Shown here piece by piece: positions 23,961-32,073 of a DNA stretch of 38,061 bases. The notes under the pieces were generated by a model. That model saw only the letters and a list, made by a program, of their open reading frames with translations. It was not told the DNA's origin and did not search any database. The translations under genes were made by a program, and so were the position numbers. The first letter of the stretch is position 1. Every line of letters starts with the position of its first letter. The stretch is from Streptococcus pseudopneumoniae ATCC BAA-960 = CCUG 49455 (GTDB lineage: Bacteria; Bacillota; Bacilli; Lactobacillales; Streptococcaceae): assembly GCF_002087075.1 (NCBI RefSeq), contig NZ_MWSM01000007.1, positions 140,080-178,140 of the forward strand. Reading direction: 5' to 3'.

Positions 23961-24032
23961 ATGAAGTACATCATATACAATAAATTTCCTTACATTGGGT
24001 TCTTGTCAAAAAAAGTCGTCTATCTGCAATAG
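23961..24032 (+). CDS. orf10: Small frame at the orf10 position
   Basis: 23 residues, MKYIIYNKFPYIGFLSKKVV then YLQ, with TTGGAGG 11 bases before ATG. It lies where Tn916 orf10 is placed, upstream of orf7, and is followed by a strong terminator (24085-24126). It may be a leader peptide. Translation is not proven. Confidence 0.4.
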   Translation: MKYIIYNKFPYIGFLSKKVVYLQ

Positions 24033-24084
24033 ATAAGTACGTCCACCAATGTGGTTTTATAAATCATATAGATAGAATAACAGA

Positions 24085-24126
24085 AGCATGTAAACAGAGA
24101 AATAAATCTGTTTATATGCTTTTTTG
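24085..24126 (+). terminator. Strong terminator upstream of orf7
   Basis: AGCATGTAAACAGA (24085-24098) and TCTGTTTATATGCT (24107-24120) form a 14-bp stem with one wobble, followed directly by TTTTTT. It blocks readthrough from the tet(M)/orf10 side into orf7. Confidence 0.85.
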
Positions 24127-24164
24127 GCTATTCAGAACTTTTTTACAAAGTTTATTTATCAGTA

Positions 24165-24256
24165 ATGCAACAAATCCCCCTTTCACATTGGGACTAAGAG
24201 TGAAAGGAGATAAACGAGCAAGGCTCACTTCCTTTCCTAGACAGAAAGGGGGTGAG
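24165..24256 (+). promoter_or_regulatory. orf7 leader: four-segment hairpin ladder with a ten-codon frame and sequestered ribosome site
   Basis: Segment 1 CCTTTCAC (24179-24186) pairs with segment 2 GTGAAAGG (24200-24207). Segment 3 CTCACTTCCTTTC (24224-24236) pairs with segment 4 GAAAGGGGGTGAG (24244-24256) in 13 consecutive RNA pairs, two of them U-G. Segment 4 contains the orf7 ribosome site. Segment 2 can also pair with segment 3 (GAAAGGA with TCCTTTC). A short frame (24165-24197, MQQIPLSHWD) covers segment 1 but has no clear ribosome site. The layout resembles a translational attenuator. Confidence 0.55.
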
Positions 24257-24260
24257 AAAC

Positions 24261-24683
24261 ATGAAACCATCTTCTTTTCAGACCACAATAGAAAATCAGT
24301 TTGACTATATCTGTAAACGTGCTATGGAAGACGAGCGAAAGAATTATATGCTTTATCTTTCAAGGATTGCAAAGCGTGAGGTGTCCTTTTCGGATGTTGG
24401 CGATTATCTTGTTAGCCAGTTTGCGACAACAGATAACTATTCAACTGACTTTCAGATTTTTACACTCAATGGGTTATCAGTAGGCGTTGAAAATGATTTG
24501 TTGAGTGAAGCATTACGTGAGTTGCCAGACAAGAAACGTGAAATTCTACTGCTGTTTTACTTTATGGACATGAGCGATTCAGAAATTGCAGACCTGTTGA
24601 AATTGAACCGTTCTACTGTCTATCGGCATAGAACCAGTGGACTAGCCTTAATTAAAAAGTTTATGGAGGAATTTGAAGAATGA
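24261..24683 (+). CDS. orf7: Tn916 Orf7, sigma-factor-like regulator
   Basis: A 140-residue protein with a C-terminal sigma-70 region 4-type helix-turn-helix (about 90-138: LPDKKREILLLFYFMDMSDS, then LLKLNRSTVYRHR). In Tn916 it drives its own operon (orf7-orf8-xis-int) and, through the circular form, the transfer genes. The start at 24261 uses AAAGGGGGTGA four to five bases upstream, which is buried in a 13-bp helix (see leader). It overlaps orf8 by four bases. Confidence 0.92.
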   Translation: MKPSSFQTTIENQFDYICKRAMEDERKNYMLYLSRIAKREVSFSDVGDYLVSQFATTDNYSTDFQIFTLNGLSVGVENDLLSEALRELPDKKREILLLFYFMDMSDSEIADLLKLNRSTVYRHRTSGLALIKKFMEEFEE

Positions 24684-24910
24684 AAACACAATATCCTATG
24701 ATTCCCTTTCCTCTCATTGTAAAGGCAACAGATGGCGATACCGAAGCGATTAACCAGATTCTACATCATTACAGAGGGTACATAACGAAGCGTTCCCTAC
24801 GACTTATGAAAGATGAATATGGCAATCAAAGTATGGTCGTTGATGAAGTCTTACGTGGAAGAATGGAAACCAGACTGATTACAAAGATTTTGTCATTTGA
24901 AATTAAGTAA
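24680..24910 (+). CDS. orf8: Tn916 Orf8, helix-turn-helix regulator
   Basis: A 76-residue protein (start MKTQYPMIPFPLIVKATDGD). It resembles the N-terminal, region-2-like part of small ICE sigma/anti-termination factors (HTH_16-type): 'IVKATDGDTEAINQILHHYRGYI'. It starts within the orf7 stop (ATGA overlap), so the two are translationally coupled and may act as two halves of one sigma-like unit. Function in Tn916 is positive control of transfer genes by association; this is inference. Confidence 0.85.
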   Translation: MKTQYPMIPFPLIVKATDGDTEAINQILHHYRGYITKRSLRLMKDEYGNQSMVVDEVLRGRMETRLITKILSFEIK

Positions 24911-25370
24911 TATCCTCTCTCCTTTCGTGGAAGCGTGCTAAACCATTCCACGCTTCCCGAACAGGGAGGTTTGTTATTCCACCAAAGCATATTGAGCTTT
25001 CAATGTGTTTTGATAGGCTAACGAGCCATTGTTCTTTGAAAACTGAATAAAAGTAATCGAATACGTTTCGATAAGAAAAGAGCCAACGGAACTAACCGCC
25101 ATGACCTATCTTATAAAGATAGCGAGCGATTCATGTTAGTGATCCGAGAAGCAATCTTTAGCAGGATTGCCTGCAACGACATTCTTATCGTGATAATGAT
25201 ACTCCCATACAGTCAATAGTCCGAGCGTGATAAAACCGTCGCAGGCAATGAGTATGGCTACATGAGAACCATGCAGGGGTGGAACTCCCGTGAGCTTTGC
25301 TAAAGCTGTTCGATTGCTGGTAAAACAACTTTTATGAAATCCAAATAAGTGATTTGGAAAGGAGGATTTT
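24911..25370 (+). ncRNA. Structured intergenic region between orf8 and xis (candidate RNA element)
   Basis: 460 bases without a convincing gene but with many perfect stems: GGAAGCGTG/CACGCTTCC (24929-24957), ATCGAA/TTCGAT (25056-25072), CTATCTT/AAGATAG (25106-25122), GCAATC/GATTGC (25151-25170), ATTGCCTGC(AA)CGAC with GTCGCAGGCAAT (25166-25180 and 25238-25249), AGCTTT/AAAGCT (25293-25307), and TCCAAAT/ATTTGGA (25340-25358) next to the xis ribosome site. The density suggests a folded leader or small RNA controlling xis-int. A motif TTGTTCTTTGAAAACTGAATA (25029-25049) resembles Firmicute rRNA spacers. No known RNA family is recognised. Confidence 0.4.
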
Positions 25371-25387
25371 ATGAAGCAGACTGACAT
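25136..25387 (-). CDS. orf5: Doubtful antisense frame (Tn916 orf5 position)
   Basis: An 83-residue frame on the opposite strand of the structured orf8-xis region, starting [20 protein letters not shown]. Tn916 annotations list an orf5 here. It lacks a clear ribosome site, overlaps the xis start, has no recognisable domain, and its sequence is dictated by the stems on the other strand. It is listed only because it is often annotated; I think it more likely not a gene. Confidence 0.2.
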
Positions 25388-25574
25388 TCCTATTTGGGAA
25401 CGTTATACCCTAACCATTGAAGAAGCGTCAAAATATTTTCGTATTGGCGAAAACAAGCTACGACGCTTGGCAGAGGAAAATAAAAATGCAAATTGGCTGA
25501 TTATGAATGGCAATCGTATTCAGATTAAACGAAAACAATTTGAAAAAATTATAGATACATTGGACGCAATCTAG
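25371..25574 (+). CDS. xis: Excisionase Xis (Tn916)
   Basis: A 67-residue protein with a winged-helix excisionase domain: [20 protein letters not shown] followed by the '[20 protein letters not shown]' wing and helix. Xis binds near both ends and, with Int, promotes excision of the element. The ribosome site GGAGG sits five to six bases before ATG. Intact, full length, and 81 bases upstream of int. It would be without an active Int partner here. Confidence 0.95.
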
Positions 25575-25655
25575 CGTCGCCAAAGGGTCTTGTATATGAT
25601 AAAATAGTATTAAGTCGTATCAAGGCTCTTTCCATAAAGGAAAGGAGCAAATGCC

Positions 25656-26873
25656 ATGTCAGAAAAAAGACGTGACAATAAAGGTCGAATCTTAAAGACT
25701 GGAGAGAGCCAACGAAAAGACGGAAGATACTTATACAAATATATAGATTCATTTGGAGAACCGCAATTTGTTTACTCGTGGAAACTTGTGGCTACAGACC
25801 GAGTACCAGCAGGAAAGCGTGATTGTATCTCACTTAGAGAGAAAATCGCAGAGTTACAGAAAGACATTCATGATGGTATTGATGTTGTAGGAAAGAAAAT
25901 GACACTCTGCCAGCTTTACGCAAAACAGAACGCTCAAAGACCAAAGGTTAGAAAAAACACTGAAACTGGACGCAAATATCTTATGGATATTTTGAAGAAA
26001 GACAAGTTAGGTGTAAGAAGTATTGACAGTATTAAGCCATCAGACGCTAAAGAATGAGCTATTAGAATGAGTGAAAATGGTTATGCTTATCAAACCATCA
26101 ATAACTACAAACGTTCTTTAAAGGCTTCATTCTATATTGCTATACAAGATGATTGTGTTCGGAAGAATCCATTTGACTTTCAACTGAAAGCAGTTCTTGA
26201 TGATGATACTGTCCCTAAGACCGTACTAACAGAAGAACAGGAAGAAAAACTGTTAGCCTTTGCAAAAGCTGATAAAACCTACAGCAAAAATTATGATGAA
26301 ATTCTGATACTCTTAAAAACAGGTCTTCGTATTTCAGAGTTTGGTGGTTTGACACTTCCAGATTTAGATTTTGAGAATCGTCTTGTCAATATAGACCATC
26401 AGCTATTGAGAGATACTGAAATTGGGTACTACATTGAAACACCAAAGACCAAAAGTGGCGAACGTCAAGTTCCTATGGTTGAAGAAGCCTATCAAGCATT
26501 TAAGCGAGTGTTAGCGAATCGAAAGAATGATAAGCGTGTTGAGATTGATGGATATAGTGATTTCCTCTTTCTTAATAGAAAGAACTATCCAAAAGTGGCA
26601 AGTGATTACAACGGCATGATGAAAGGTCTTGTTAAGAAATACAATAAGTATAACGAGGATAAATTGCCACACATCACTCCACATAGTTTGCGACATACAT
26701 TCTGTACCAACTATGCAAATGCAGGAATGAATCCAAAGGCATTACAGTACATTATGGGACATGCTAATATAGCCATGACGCTGAACTATTACGCACATGC
26801 AACATTCGATTCTGCAATGGCAGAAATGAAACGCTTGAATAAAGAGAAGCAACAGGAGCGTCTTGTTGCTTAG
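25656..26873 (+). pseudogene. int: Tyrosine integrase Int (Tn916) interrupted by an in-frame TGA
   Basis: The full frame would give a 405-residue Tn916 integrase, but codon 134 (26055-26057) reads GAA TGA GCT ATT where the family has Trp (TGG). No frameshift occurs: the frame continues correctly after the stop. The first piece (133 residues) keeps the N-terminal arm-binding domain and the start of the core-binding domain. The second (from ATG 26067, 268 residues) keeps the catalytic domain, with Arg in LKTGLRISEF, HSLRHTF, the His in MGHANI and the nucleophile Tyr in NYYAHATF. As written, no complete recombinase is made. A sequencing error, or low-level readthrough of UGA-G, cannot be excluded. 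Confidence 0.85.
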
Positions 26874-26884
26874 TAGTACAAATG

Positions 26885-26906
26885 AATTTACTACTTATTT
26901 ACCACT
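26885..26906 (+). repeat. Right-end tandem 11-bp repeats (Int arm-type sites)
   Basis: AATTTACTACT (26885-26895) followed by TATTTACCACT (26896-26906), matching the paired repeats at the left end (9086-9107). Lies between the int stop and the right end of the element. Confidence 0.7.
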
Positions 26907-27034
26907 TCTGACAGCTAAGACATGAGGAAATATGCAAAGAAACGTGAAGTATCTTCCTACAGTAAAAATACTCGAAAGCACATAGAATAAGGCTTTACGA
27001 GCATTTAAGAAAATATAAAAAGATAATTAGAAAT

Positions 27035-27793
27035 TTATACTTTGTTTACATTAAAAATAGTATCATAATACCCTTTAGCAATCATATAAATGATTTTAAG
27101 ATAAGCTTGAGATTCTGGCAATTCTCGTTTTTCAATCTGAAAAACAAAATAGTCTGCTTTTAATTTATCCTTTTCCTCTATCGCTTTAAAAAGTCCATTA
27201 ATTAAAATGGTATCAATACCGACTTTGTTACTAGGTAAAGAGCCTAATAAATCCGTCTTTTGCAACATCTCCCTAGAATATTTAAAATAGAGGGGCAGAG
27301 GAAACAAAGTAGAAATCGTTGAAAATAGTTCCAATTCATAATTTCCCCAGATGTCAATAGTAAAAAAATAGTCATAGAGAAAAGTCAGTTCTTCATCCGT
27401 TGCCCTTATTTCTGAATCAAAAAACACAAGAAGGCTTTTGATACGAATCATTTGTAAAAGATAGCTTTTTTCACCACTTGATCTATACTTTTGAATCGTC
27501 TCTTCATACAAGGCGTGGAGAGAATCAATCCCTTCTCTATCATATAGTTCCCAGAGATTTTCTTGAAAAGCCAAAGCCTTTTTCTGAGAAAAACCACGTA
27601 CCAAGTACATAAATTCATTCAAATCAGAGTGGATGTTATCTAAGGCAGTAATCAATTTCATAGATGATAAGTCTGCTTCTCCACGCTCAAATTTGCTCAG
27701 CATGGAATAAGTAAACTCTCCTCCCGTCGCCTCCTGTAGAGATACATTCCGACTCTTTCTCAATTCTTTAAAAACTTCTCCCAGATTTTGCAT
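27035..27793 (-). pseudogene. 5' part of rgg regulator gene, truncated by Tn916
   Basis: A 252-residue frame with an N-terminal helix-turn-helix (about 1-60: EVFKELRKSRNVSLQEATGG, then YSMLSKFERGEADLS) and the repeat-rich helical C-terminal domain of Rgg/MutR-type, peptide-sensing regulators. The last residues ...IFNVNKV and the stop are read from the Tn916 right end. The missing ~35 residues lie at 8884-9008 on the far side of the element. The start at 27793 has GGGGAG upstream; an in-frame ATG at 27808 is less well placed. A promoter TTGAAA (27868-27863) and TATCAA (27845-27840), 17 bases apart, precedes it. The product lacks the last helices, which form part of the dimer/peptide region in Rgg structures, so it is probably inactive. 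Confidence 0.85.
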
Positions 27794-27839
27794 ATTGACT
27801 CCCCACAATGCTTAACTCTCTAACTCATAAAAGTGATGA

Positions 27840-27868
27840 TTGATAGCAACCAGTACAGAAAATTTCAA
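27840..27868 (-). promoter_or_regulatory. Probable promoter of the split rgg
   Basis: On the minus strand TTGAAA and TATCAA with a 17-base spacer, 47 bases before the chosen start codon. Confidence 0.4.
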
Positions 27869-27923
27869 GTCTTGACGATAACGACAACTCCTATGAATGA
27901 TGTACAGATTGCCTAGCCCTTTT

Positions 27924-28616
27924 TTATTTATGGCTCAATTTCTTAGTCAAGAAATCTCCCAAGAATTGGATTGCAAAGATAATCAAAATGATAATGATGG
28001 TTGCCAAGATAGTCACATCGTGATTGTAGCGGTTAAATCCATAAGCGATGGCTACGTTACCAATACCACCAGCTCCAACCGCACCCGCCATAGCTGTTTC
28101 CCCAACAAGGGAAATCAAGGTCACAGTCGTCACACGGATCAAATCTGGAAGACCTTCTGATAGGTAAACACCCACGATGTCCCAGAAAGTCGCTCCGCTC
28201 GCTTGAGCCGCCTCAATGACACCACCATCTAGCTCAGCCAAGACAACCTGCACCTGACGGGCAAAGAAGGCAAAGACCGCAAAAGATAGCGGTACGATAG
28301 CCGCATTTGGACCAATGCTTGTTCCTACGATTAGATGAGAGAAGGGTGACAAGACTGCCAAGAGAATGATAAATGGTACCGCACGGAAAATAGAGGTAAT
28401 CTTATCTAAAATCCAGAAGACGACCTTATTTTCCAAGACACCACCTGGCGCTGTCAAGACAAGGAAAAGACCTGCCACCAGTCCCAAGAGCCCTCCGATG
28501 ATAAAGGAAAGAACTGTCATATAAAGGGTTAGGTAGATGGCTGTTCCCCAGCCTGCTTGACCAGCCCAGCCCATCTTATAGACATTTGGTAAATAGGTTT
28601 GAATCAATGATTCCAT
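27924..28616 (-). CDS. metI: Methionine ABC transporter permease MetI
   Basis: A 230-residue membrane protein with five membrane helices (about 20-50, 62-85, 92-112, 150-170 and 192-215). The EAA loop, EAAQASGATFWDIVGVYLSE (about 138-157), contacts the ATPase. The family moves D/L-methionine with MetN and MetQ. It starts one base after the metN stop, with GGAGG before ATG. Its last ~240 bases are repeated at 7195-7433, and the terminator that should follow is half lost (27916 on), so transcription may run on past the gene. Confidence 0.93.
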   Translation of the reverse strand: MESLIQTYLPNVYKMGWAGQAGWGTAIYLTLYMTVLSFIIGGLLGLVAGLFLVLTAPGGVLENKVVFWILDKITSIFRAVPFIILLAVLSPFSHLIVGTSIGPNAAIVPLSFAVFAFFARQVQVVLAELDGGVIEAAQASGATFWDIVGVYLSEGLPDLIRVTTVTLISLVGETAMAGAVGAGGIGNVAIAYGFNRYNHDVTILATIIIILIIFAIQFLGDFLTKKLSHK

Positions 28617-28617
28617 C

Positions 28618-29679
28618 TTACTGTCCTCCCTTCAATACTTTTAGTTGTACACCTGCTTGACGAATGGCTTCTTGGGCACCTGCCAACGCTGCTTTTTCAC
28701 CTGACAAGACTACAACCAATTCTCCAACAGGAGTACCATCGAGAATTTCGATATTCCCATAGAGAATATTAGCCGTTACTTGGTAATGCTTGTACAACTC
28801 ATTCAAAAGTGGCTCGTCTGTTGAAGCCCCTGCGTACTTGAGCTGCACCAAAATGCTGTTTTCAGACAAGTGTTCCACGATTTCTTGCTTCTCGATTTTG
28901 ACCATGGCTTCGTCAATACCTGTGGCTGTTGAGATAAAGTCTTGAGTCAAAGGTTGTTTAGGGTCTGAGAAGATTTCAAGCACACTACCCTCTTCAATCA
29001 AATGCCCGTCCTGCATAACCGCCACACGGTTGGCAATATCTTTGACAATCTGCATTTCATGCGTAATCAAGACAACAGTCAAGCCTAATTTTTGGTTCAA
29101 ATCTTGCAACAAGGCCAAAATCTGCTTGGTTGTCTTAGGGTCAAGGGCAGAAGTTGACTCGTCTGAAATCAAGATTTTTGGATCATTTGCCAAGGCACGC
29201 GCAATGGCTACACGCTGTTTTTGCCCTCCAGATAGTTGTGAAGGGTAGTTTTCAGCACGATCCGCCAAGCCAACCAAGTCCAACAACTTAGCTACTTTAG
29301 CCTTCTTTTCTTCCTTGCTGAGTCCAGAGTGTTTAAGGGCAAAGGCTACATTCTCCTCTGCAGTCTTCTGGCTCATCAGGTTAAAATGCTGGAAAATCAT
29401 CCCGATATCTTGACGTTTACGACGTAACTGCTCTGCCGTCAAGGCCACCTTGCCATCAAAAATCACATCATCGTCAATGGTAATTTTCCCTGCAGATGGC
29501 TTTTGCAAGAGATTAATCACCCGTACAAGGGTTGATTTCCCTGCTCCAGAATATCCAACAATTCCGTAAATATCCCCTTCTTGGATGTGAATGGTCACAT
29601 CCTTGACCGCTGTGATGGTTCTCTTCTTTTGGTGAAAAGTCACATCGATCTGATCTAACTTGATAATATCTCTACTCAT
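28618..29679 (-). CDS. metN: Methionine ABC transporter ATPase MetN
   Basis: A 353-residue ABC ATPase. Walker [10 protein letters not shown] (about 38-46), ABC signature LSGGQKQRV (about 144-152), Walker [13 protein letters not shown] (about 165-176) and H-loop ITHEM are all present. The C-terminal ~85 residues form the NIL domain that binds methionine for feedback inhibition in this family. The start overlaps the end of the peptidase gene by eight bases; the stop is adjacent to metI. Operon order metQ - M20 peptidase - metN - metI. Confidence 0.94.
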   Translation of the reverse strand: MSRDIIKLDQIDVTFHQKKRTITAVKDVTIHIQEGDIYGIVGYSGAGKSTLVRVINLLQKPSAGKITIDDDVIFDGKVALTAEQLRRKRQDIGMIFQHFNLMSQKTAEENVAFALKHSGLSKEEKKAKVAKLLDLVGLADRAENYPSQLSGGQKQRVAIARALANDPKILISDESTSALDPKTTKQILALLQDLNQKLGLTVVLITHEMQIVKDIANRVAVMQDGHLIEEGSVLEIFSDPKQPLTQDFISTATGIDEAMVKIEKQEIVEHLSENSILVQLKYAGASTDEPLLNELYKHYQVTANILYGNIEILDGTPVGELVVVLSGEKAALAGAQEAIRQAGVQLKVLKGGQ

Positions 29680-31045
29680 AGCTTCTAATCAGCTCCTCTA
29701 CTAATTCAATATGGGTGTAGTAATCGGCGATTCGCACGTTCTCATCTCCACCGTGGTCTCGGCTATTGGCATTTCCTAGACCGAAGGCTACCATAGGCAC
29801 CTCTAGGGCATCAAAGACCGTATGCATAGGCCCAGTACCTGCCGTAGTCGGCAAGACTGAAACGCCCTGTGGATAGAATTTCTTGGCCAACTCGATCACA
29901 TTGAGAATGGCTGGCGCGCTCATATCGCTTCGATAGCTCATCTCTCCCAAGGTATAGTATAATTCTACCTTATCAAAGCCATTTTTGTCTAGCTGTTTCC
30001 GAATTTTTTCCAGAACATCATGCGGTTCTAAGCCCGGAACCAGACGAACCTCTAGCTTGGCACTGGCTTCTGCAGGCAAAATCGTTTTGACTCCTAGTCC
30101 TTGATAACCTGACTGAATCCCTTCGATATTAAGCGCTGGCTCGAAAAAGAAACGTTTTAGAAAGGCCATCCGCTCCTCCTGTAAGAGAGGCAACTCCAAT
30201 CCATAGATCCGACTAACTTCCTCTGGGTTTCGTTGACCATAAGTTTCTAGCAAGGCCATTTCTCGTTCATTTGGCTCTTGTACTTCTTCGTACAAACCTT
30301 CAACCAAGATACGACCATCCGCAGCACGAAGAGACTGTAAGGCTTGGAGGAGATACCAAGGAGCTGATTCCACAACTCCACCATAACTCGAATGGATATC
30401 GACATCAGCACTTTTCACCTTGGCATCAAAGGTCACAATCCCCTTATTTCCACCAGAAATTTCCAGCTGTTCCAAGGCATTTTTGGTTCCTTGTTCCCAG
30501 ACCAACAAATCTGCACCACGGAGTTTATCCGCATGTTTTTCCAAATACTTATCTAGGTCTGTCGAAGCCGATTCCTCCGCTCCCTCCATGATAAAACTGA
30601 TGTTGACAGGCAGGTCATCGTGGTGCTGCATGTATTTTCTCAAAGCACTCAAACGAGCTGTGATATGACCCTTATCATCGTCAACCCCACGCCCATACAT
30701 GAAGCCATTGCGCACCGAAAGCGTAAAAGGATCCTCTGTCCAGACCTGATCTCCGTCCGCTGGCACAGTGTCATAGTGATTATAGAAAATCAAGGTCTTG
30801 GCATCTGGACGCGAACTCTTGAAATGCGCCATGACAAAGGGAGCCGTATAAGTCTTATCAATCTCCACTTCGGCCCCAACACGCTTGAAAATCTCACCCA
30901 GATAGTTGGCAACTTCTTTGAGACCCACCTGTTGGGCAAAGACTGATTTCTTAGAAATCAAGGTACGTAAAACCTCAAAATAATGCTGGGCTACATGATC
31001 CTTTTCAAATTTTTCAATCTGTTCTTGTTCACTAGGAAAAACCAT
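29672..31045 (-). CDS. M20-family metallopeptidase of the methionine uptake operon
   Basis: A 457-residue di-zinc peptidase (M20, PepV/carboxypeptidase-like). Ligand and catalytic residues are seen in [18 protein letters not shown] and EGAEESAS, with late glycine-rich [10 protein letters not shown] and HGGDENV motifs. Placed between metQ and metN and overlapping metN by eight bases, it is clearly co-expressed with methionine import. A role in releasing methionine from imported peptides or N-acyl-methionine is plausible but inferred. It has no signal peptide, so it acts in the cytoplasm. Confidence 0.88.
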   Translation of the reverse strand: MVFPSEQEQIEKFEKDHVAQHYFEVLRTLISKKSVFAQQVGLKEVANYLGEIFKRVGAEVEIDKTYTAPFVMAHFKSSRPDAKTLIFYNHYDTVPADGDQVWTEDPFTLSVRNGFMYGRGVDDDKGHITARLSALRKYMQHHDDLPVNISFIMEGAEESASTDLDKYLEKHADKLRGADLLVWEQGTKNALEQLEISGGNKGIVTFDAKVKSADVDIHSSYGGVVESAPWYLLQALQSLRAADGRILVEGLYEEVQEPNEREMALLETYGQRNPEEVSRIYGLELPLLQEERMAFLKRFFFEPALNIEGIQSGYQGLGVKTILPAEASAKLEVRLVPGLEPHDVLEKIRKQLDKNGFDKVELYYTLGEMSYRSDMSAPAILNVIELAKKFYPQGVSVLPTTAGTGPMHTVFDALEVPMVAFGLGNANSRDHGGDENVRIADYYTHIELVEELIRSYE

Positions 31046-31105
31046 ATTCTCTCTACCTTTCTATGAACTACTCTTCCTGACAATCCATGCTCTATACAAA
31101 AGCAA

Positions 31106-31130
31106 GAGGTGGAATTTTCTCTCCCACCTC
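31106..31130 (-). terminator. Intercistronic hairpin between metQ and the M20 peptidase gene
   Basis: On the minus strand GAGGTGG pairs with CCACCTC around an 11-base loop; downstream is TTGCTTTTG. It probably lowers expression of the downstream genes relative to the binding protein MetQ, as is usual in ABC operons. Confidence 0.5.
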
Positions 31131-31141
31131 CCTGTTTCTTA

Positions 31142-31996
31142 TTACCAAACTGGTTGATCCAAACCGTCTGATGATTCTTCGATAACTTTTTTCACGTCAT
31201 CTGTGTGGTAAGCTGCGATTACTTTCTTGATAGCATCAGCCTTAGGTGATGTTTCCCAATCTTTTTTCGCAACAATGATGTTGTACCATTGTTTTGAGTT
31301 TTCATCAGCTTGTTCTTTGAAAAGTGCTTTCTTGTAGTCCAATTTTGCTTCTGTAACGAAGGTATTGTTTACAACGGCAGCGTCAACTGATGACAATGAA
31401 CGAGCTGTTTGGCTAGCGTCCAATTCAGTGATTTTCAAGTTCTTTGGATTTTCTTTGATGTTGGCAACTGTTGCAAGAGCAGTTCCAGAAGCATCCAATT
31501 TAATCAAGCCAGCTGATTGAAGCAAGTAAAGCGCACGGCTTTCGTTTGTAGCGTCGTTTGGTACAGCGATTTCTCCGTTTGTTGGGATGTCTTCTACTTT
31601 AGTGTACTTGTTGGCACTTCCATTCAAACCTGAGTAAAGGCGGATTGGAGAGATGTAAGTATCTGCAATCGCTACAAGGTCTTTTCCGTTTTCTTTGTTC
31701 CAGTTGTTCAAGAAGTTATAGTGTTGGAAAGCGTTCAAATCTACTTCGCCATCAGCAGTTGCTTTGTTTGGTTGTGAGTAGTCTGTGAACTCTGTAAATT
31801 CCAAAGTGATACCGTCTTTTTTAACCAATTCTTGGATTTTGTCCCAACGTTTTTCTTCAGAACCGCTACGGTTAACAGTTGCGATTTTGATAGTTGTTGC
31901 ATTGTCTGCTTTCTTTTCTGAGTTTCCGCAAGCTACAAGAGCCAAACCTGCGACTGTAGCAAGGGCTGCTAGGCCAAGCCATTTTTTGATTTTCAT
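31142..31996 (-). CDS. metQ: Methionine-binding lipoprotein MetQ
   Basis: A 284-residue lipoprotein of the NlpA/MetQ family. The signal peptide ends in a lipobox, ALVAC, with Cys23 as the lipid site. The mature part shows the family pattern: KIATVNRSGSEEKRWDKI, then DLNAFQHYNFLNNW and the ligand region AVVNNTFVTEA. It captures methionine outside the cell for MetN/MetI. First gene of the operon, downstream of a MetR-type palindrome and its own promoter; GGAGAAAG precedes ATG. Confidence 0.93.
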   Translation of the reverse strand: MKIKKWLGLAALATVAGLALVACGNSEKKADNATTIKIATVNRSGSEEKRWDKIQELVKKDGITLEFTEFTDYSQPNKATADGEVDLNAFQHYNFLNNWNKENGKDLVAIADTYISPIRLYSGLNGSANKYTKVEDIPTNGEIAVPNDATNESRALYLLQSAGLIKLDASGTALATVANIKENPKNLKITELDASQTARSLSSVDAAVVNNTFVTEAKLDYKKALFKEQADENSKQWYNIIVAKKDWETSPKADAIKKVIAAYHTDDVKKVIEESSDGLDQPVW

Positions 31997-32027
31997 GATT
32001 CTTTCTCCTTAAAAATAATACCGTACT

Positions 32028-32056
32028 AGTATCTCATACTTTGTTTTATTTCACAA
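32028..32056 (-). promoter_or_regulatory. metQ promoter
   Basis: On the minus strand TTGTGA (32056-32051) and GATACT (32033-32028) are 17 bases apart, about 30 bases upstream of the metQ start and just downstream of the 27-bp palindrome. Confidence 0.55.
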
Positions 32057-32073
32057 ATTGTTATTAGATAGTC

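Larger units (their letters stand above)
9010..27041 (+). mobile_element. Tn916-like: Tn916-like conjugative element with tet(M), ~18.0 kb (ends approximate, +/-10 bp)
   Basis: The gene order orf24-23-22-21-20-19-18-17-16-15-14-13-12-tet(M)-6-9-10-7-8-xis-int is the complete Tn916 backbone, with no additional resistance cargo inserted. The length between the two halves of the interrupted rgg gene is about 18.03 kb, the size known for Tn916. Both ends carry tandem 11-bp integrase arm-type repeats. AT-rich flanks and the lack of a long target duplication fit Tn916-family insertion. The target is an rgg coding sequence. The element should still express tetracycline resistance and the transfer genes, but int carries a nonsense codon, so self-excision is doubtful. 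Confidence 0.95.

Noticed and set aside
24116..24304. 62-residue frame (MLFWLFRTFLQSLF...) upstream of orf7
   Set aside because: It begins in the terminator, has no ribosome site and overlaps the orf7 leader and start in another frame.
26055..26057. Programmed stop-codon recoding in int
   Set aside because: No SECIS-like or readthrough structure is evident next to the TGA and I know of no precedent in Tn916; mutation or sequencing error is simpler.
9010..27041. Extra cargo in the Tn916 backbone (erm(B), mef, aphA, serine recombinase)
   Set aside because: Gene order and total length match plain Tn916; no insertion was found between backbone genes.
27897..28160. Plus-strand frames over both metI copies (7241-7435 and 27897-28160)
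   Set aside because: They are shadows of metI; their similarity to each other is explained by the duplicated metI end.
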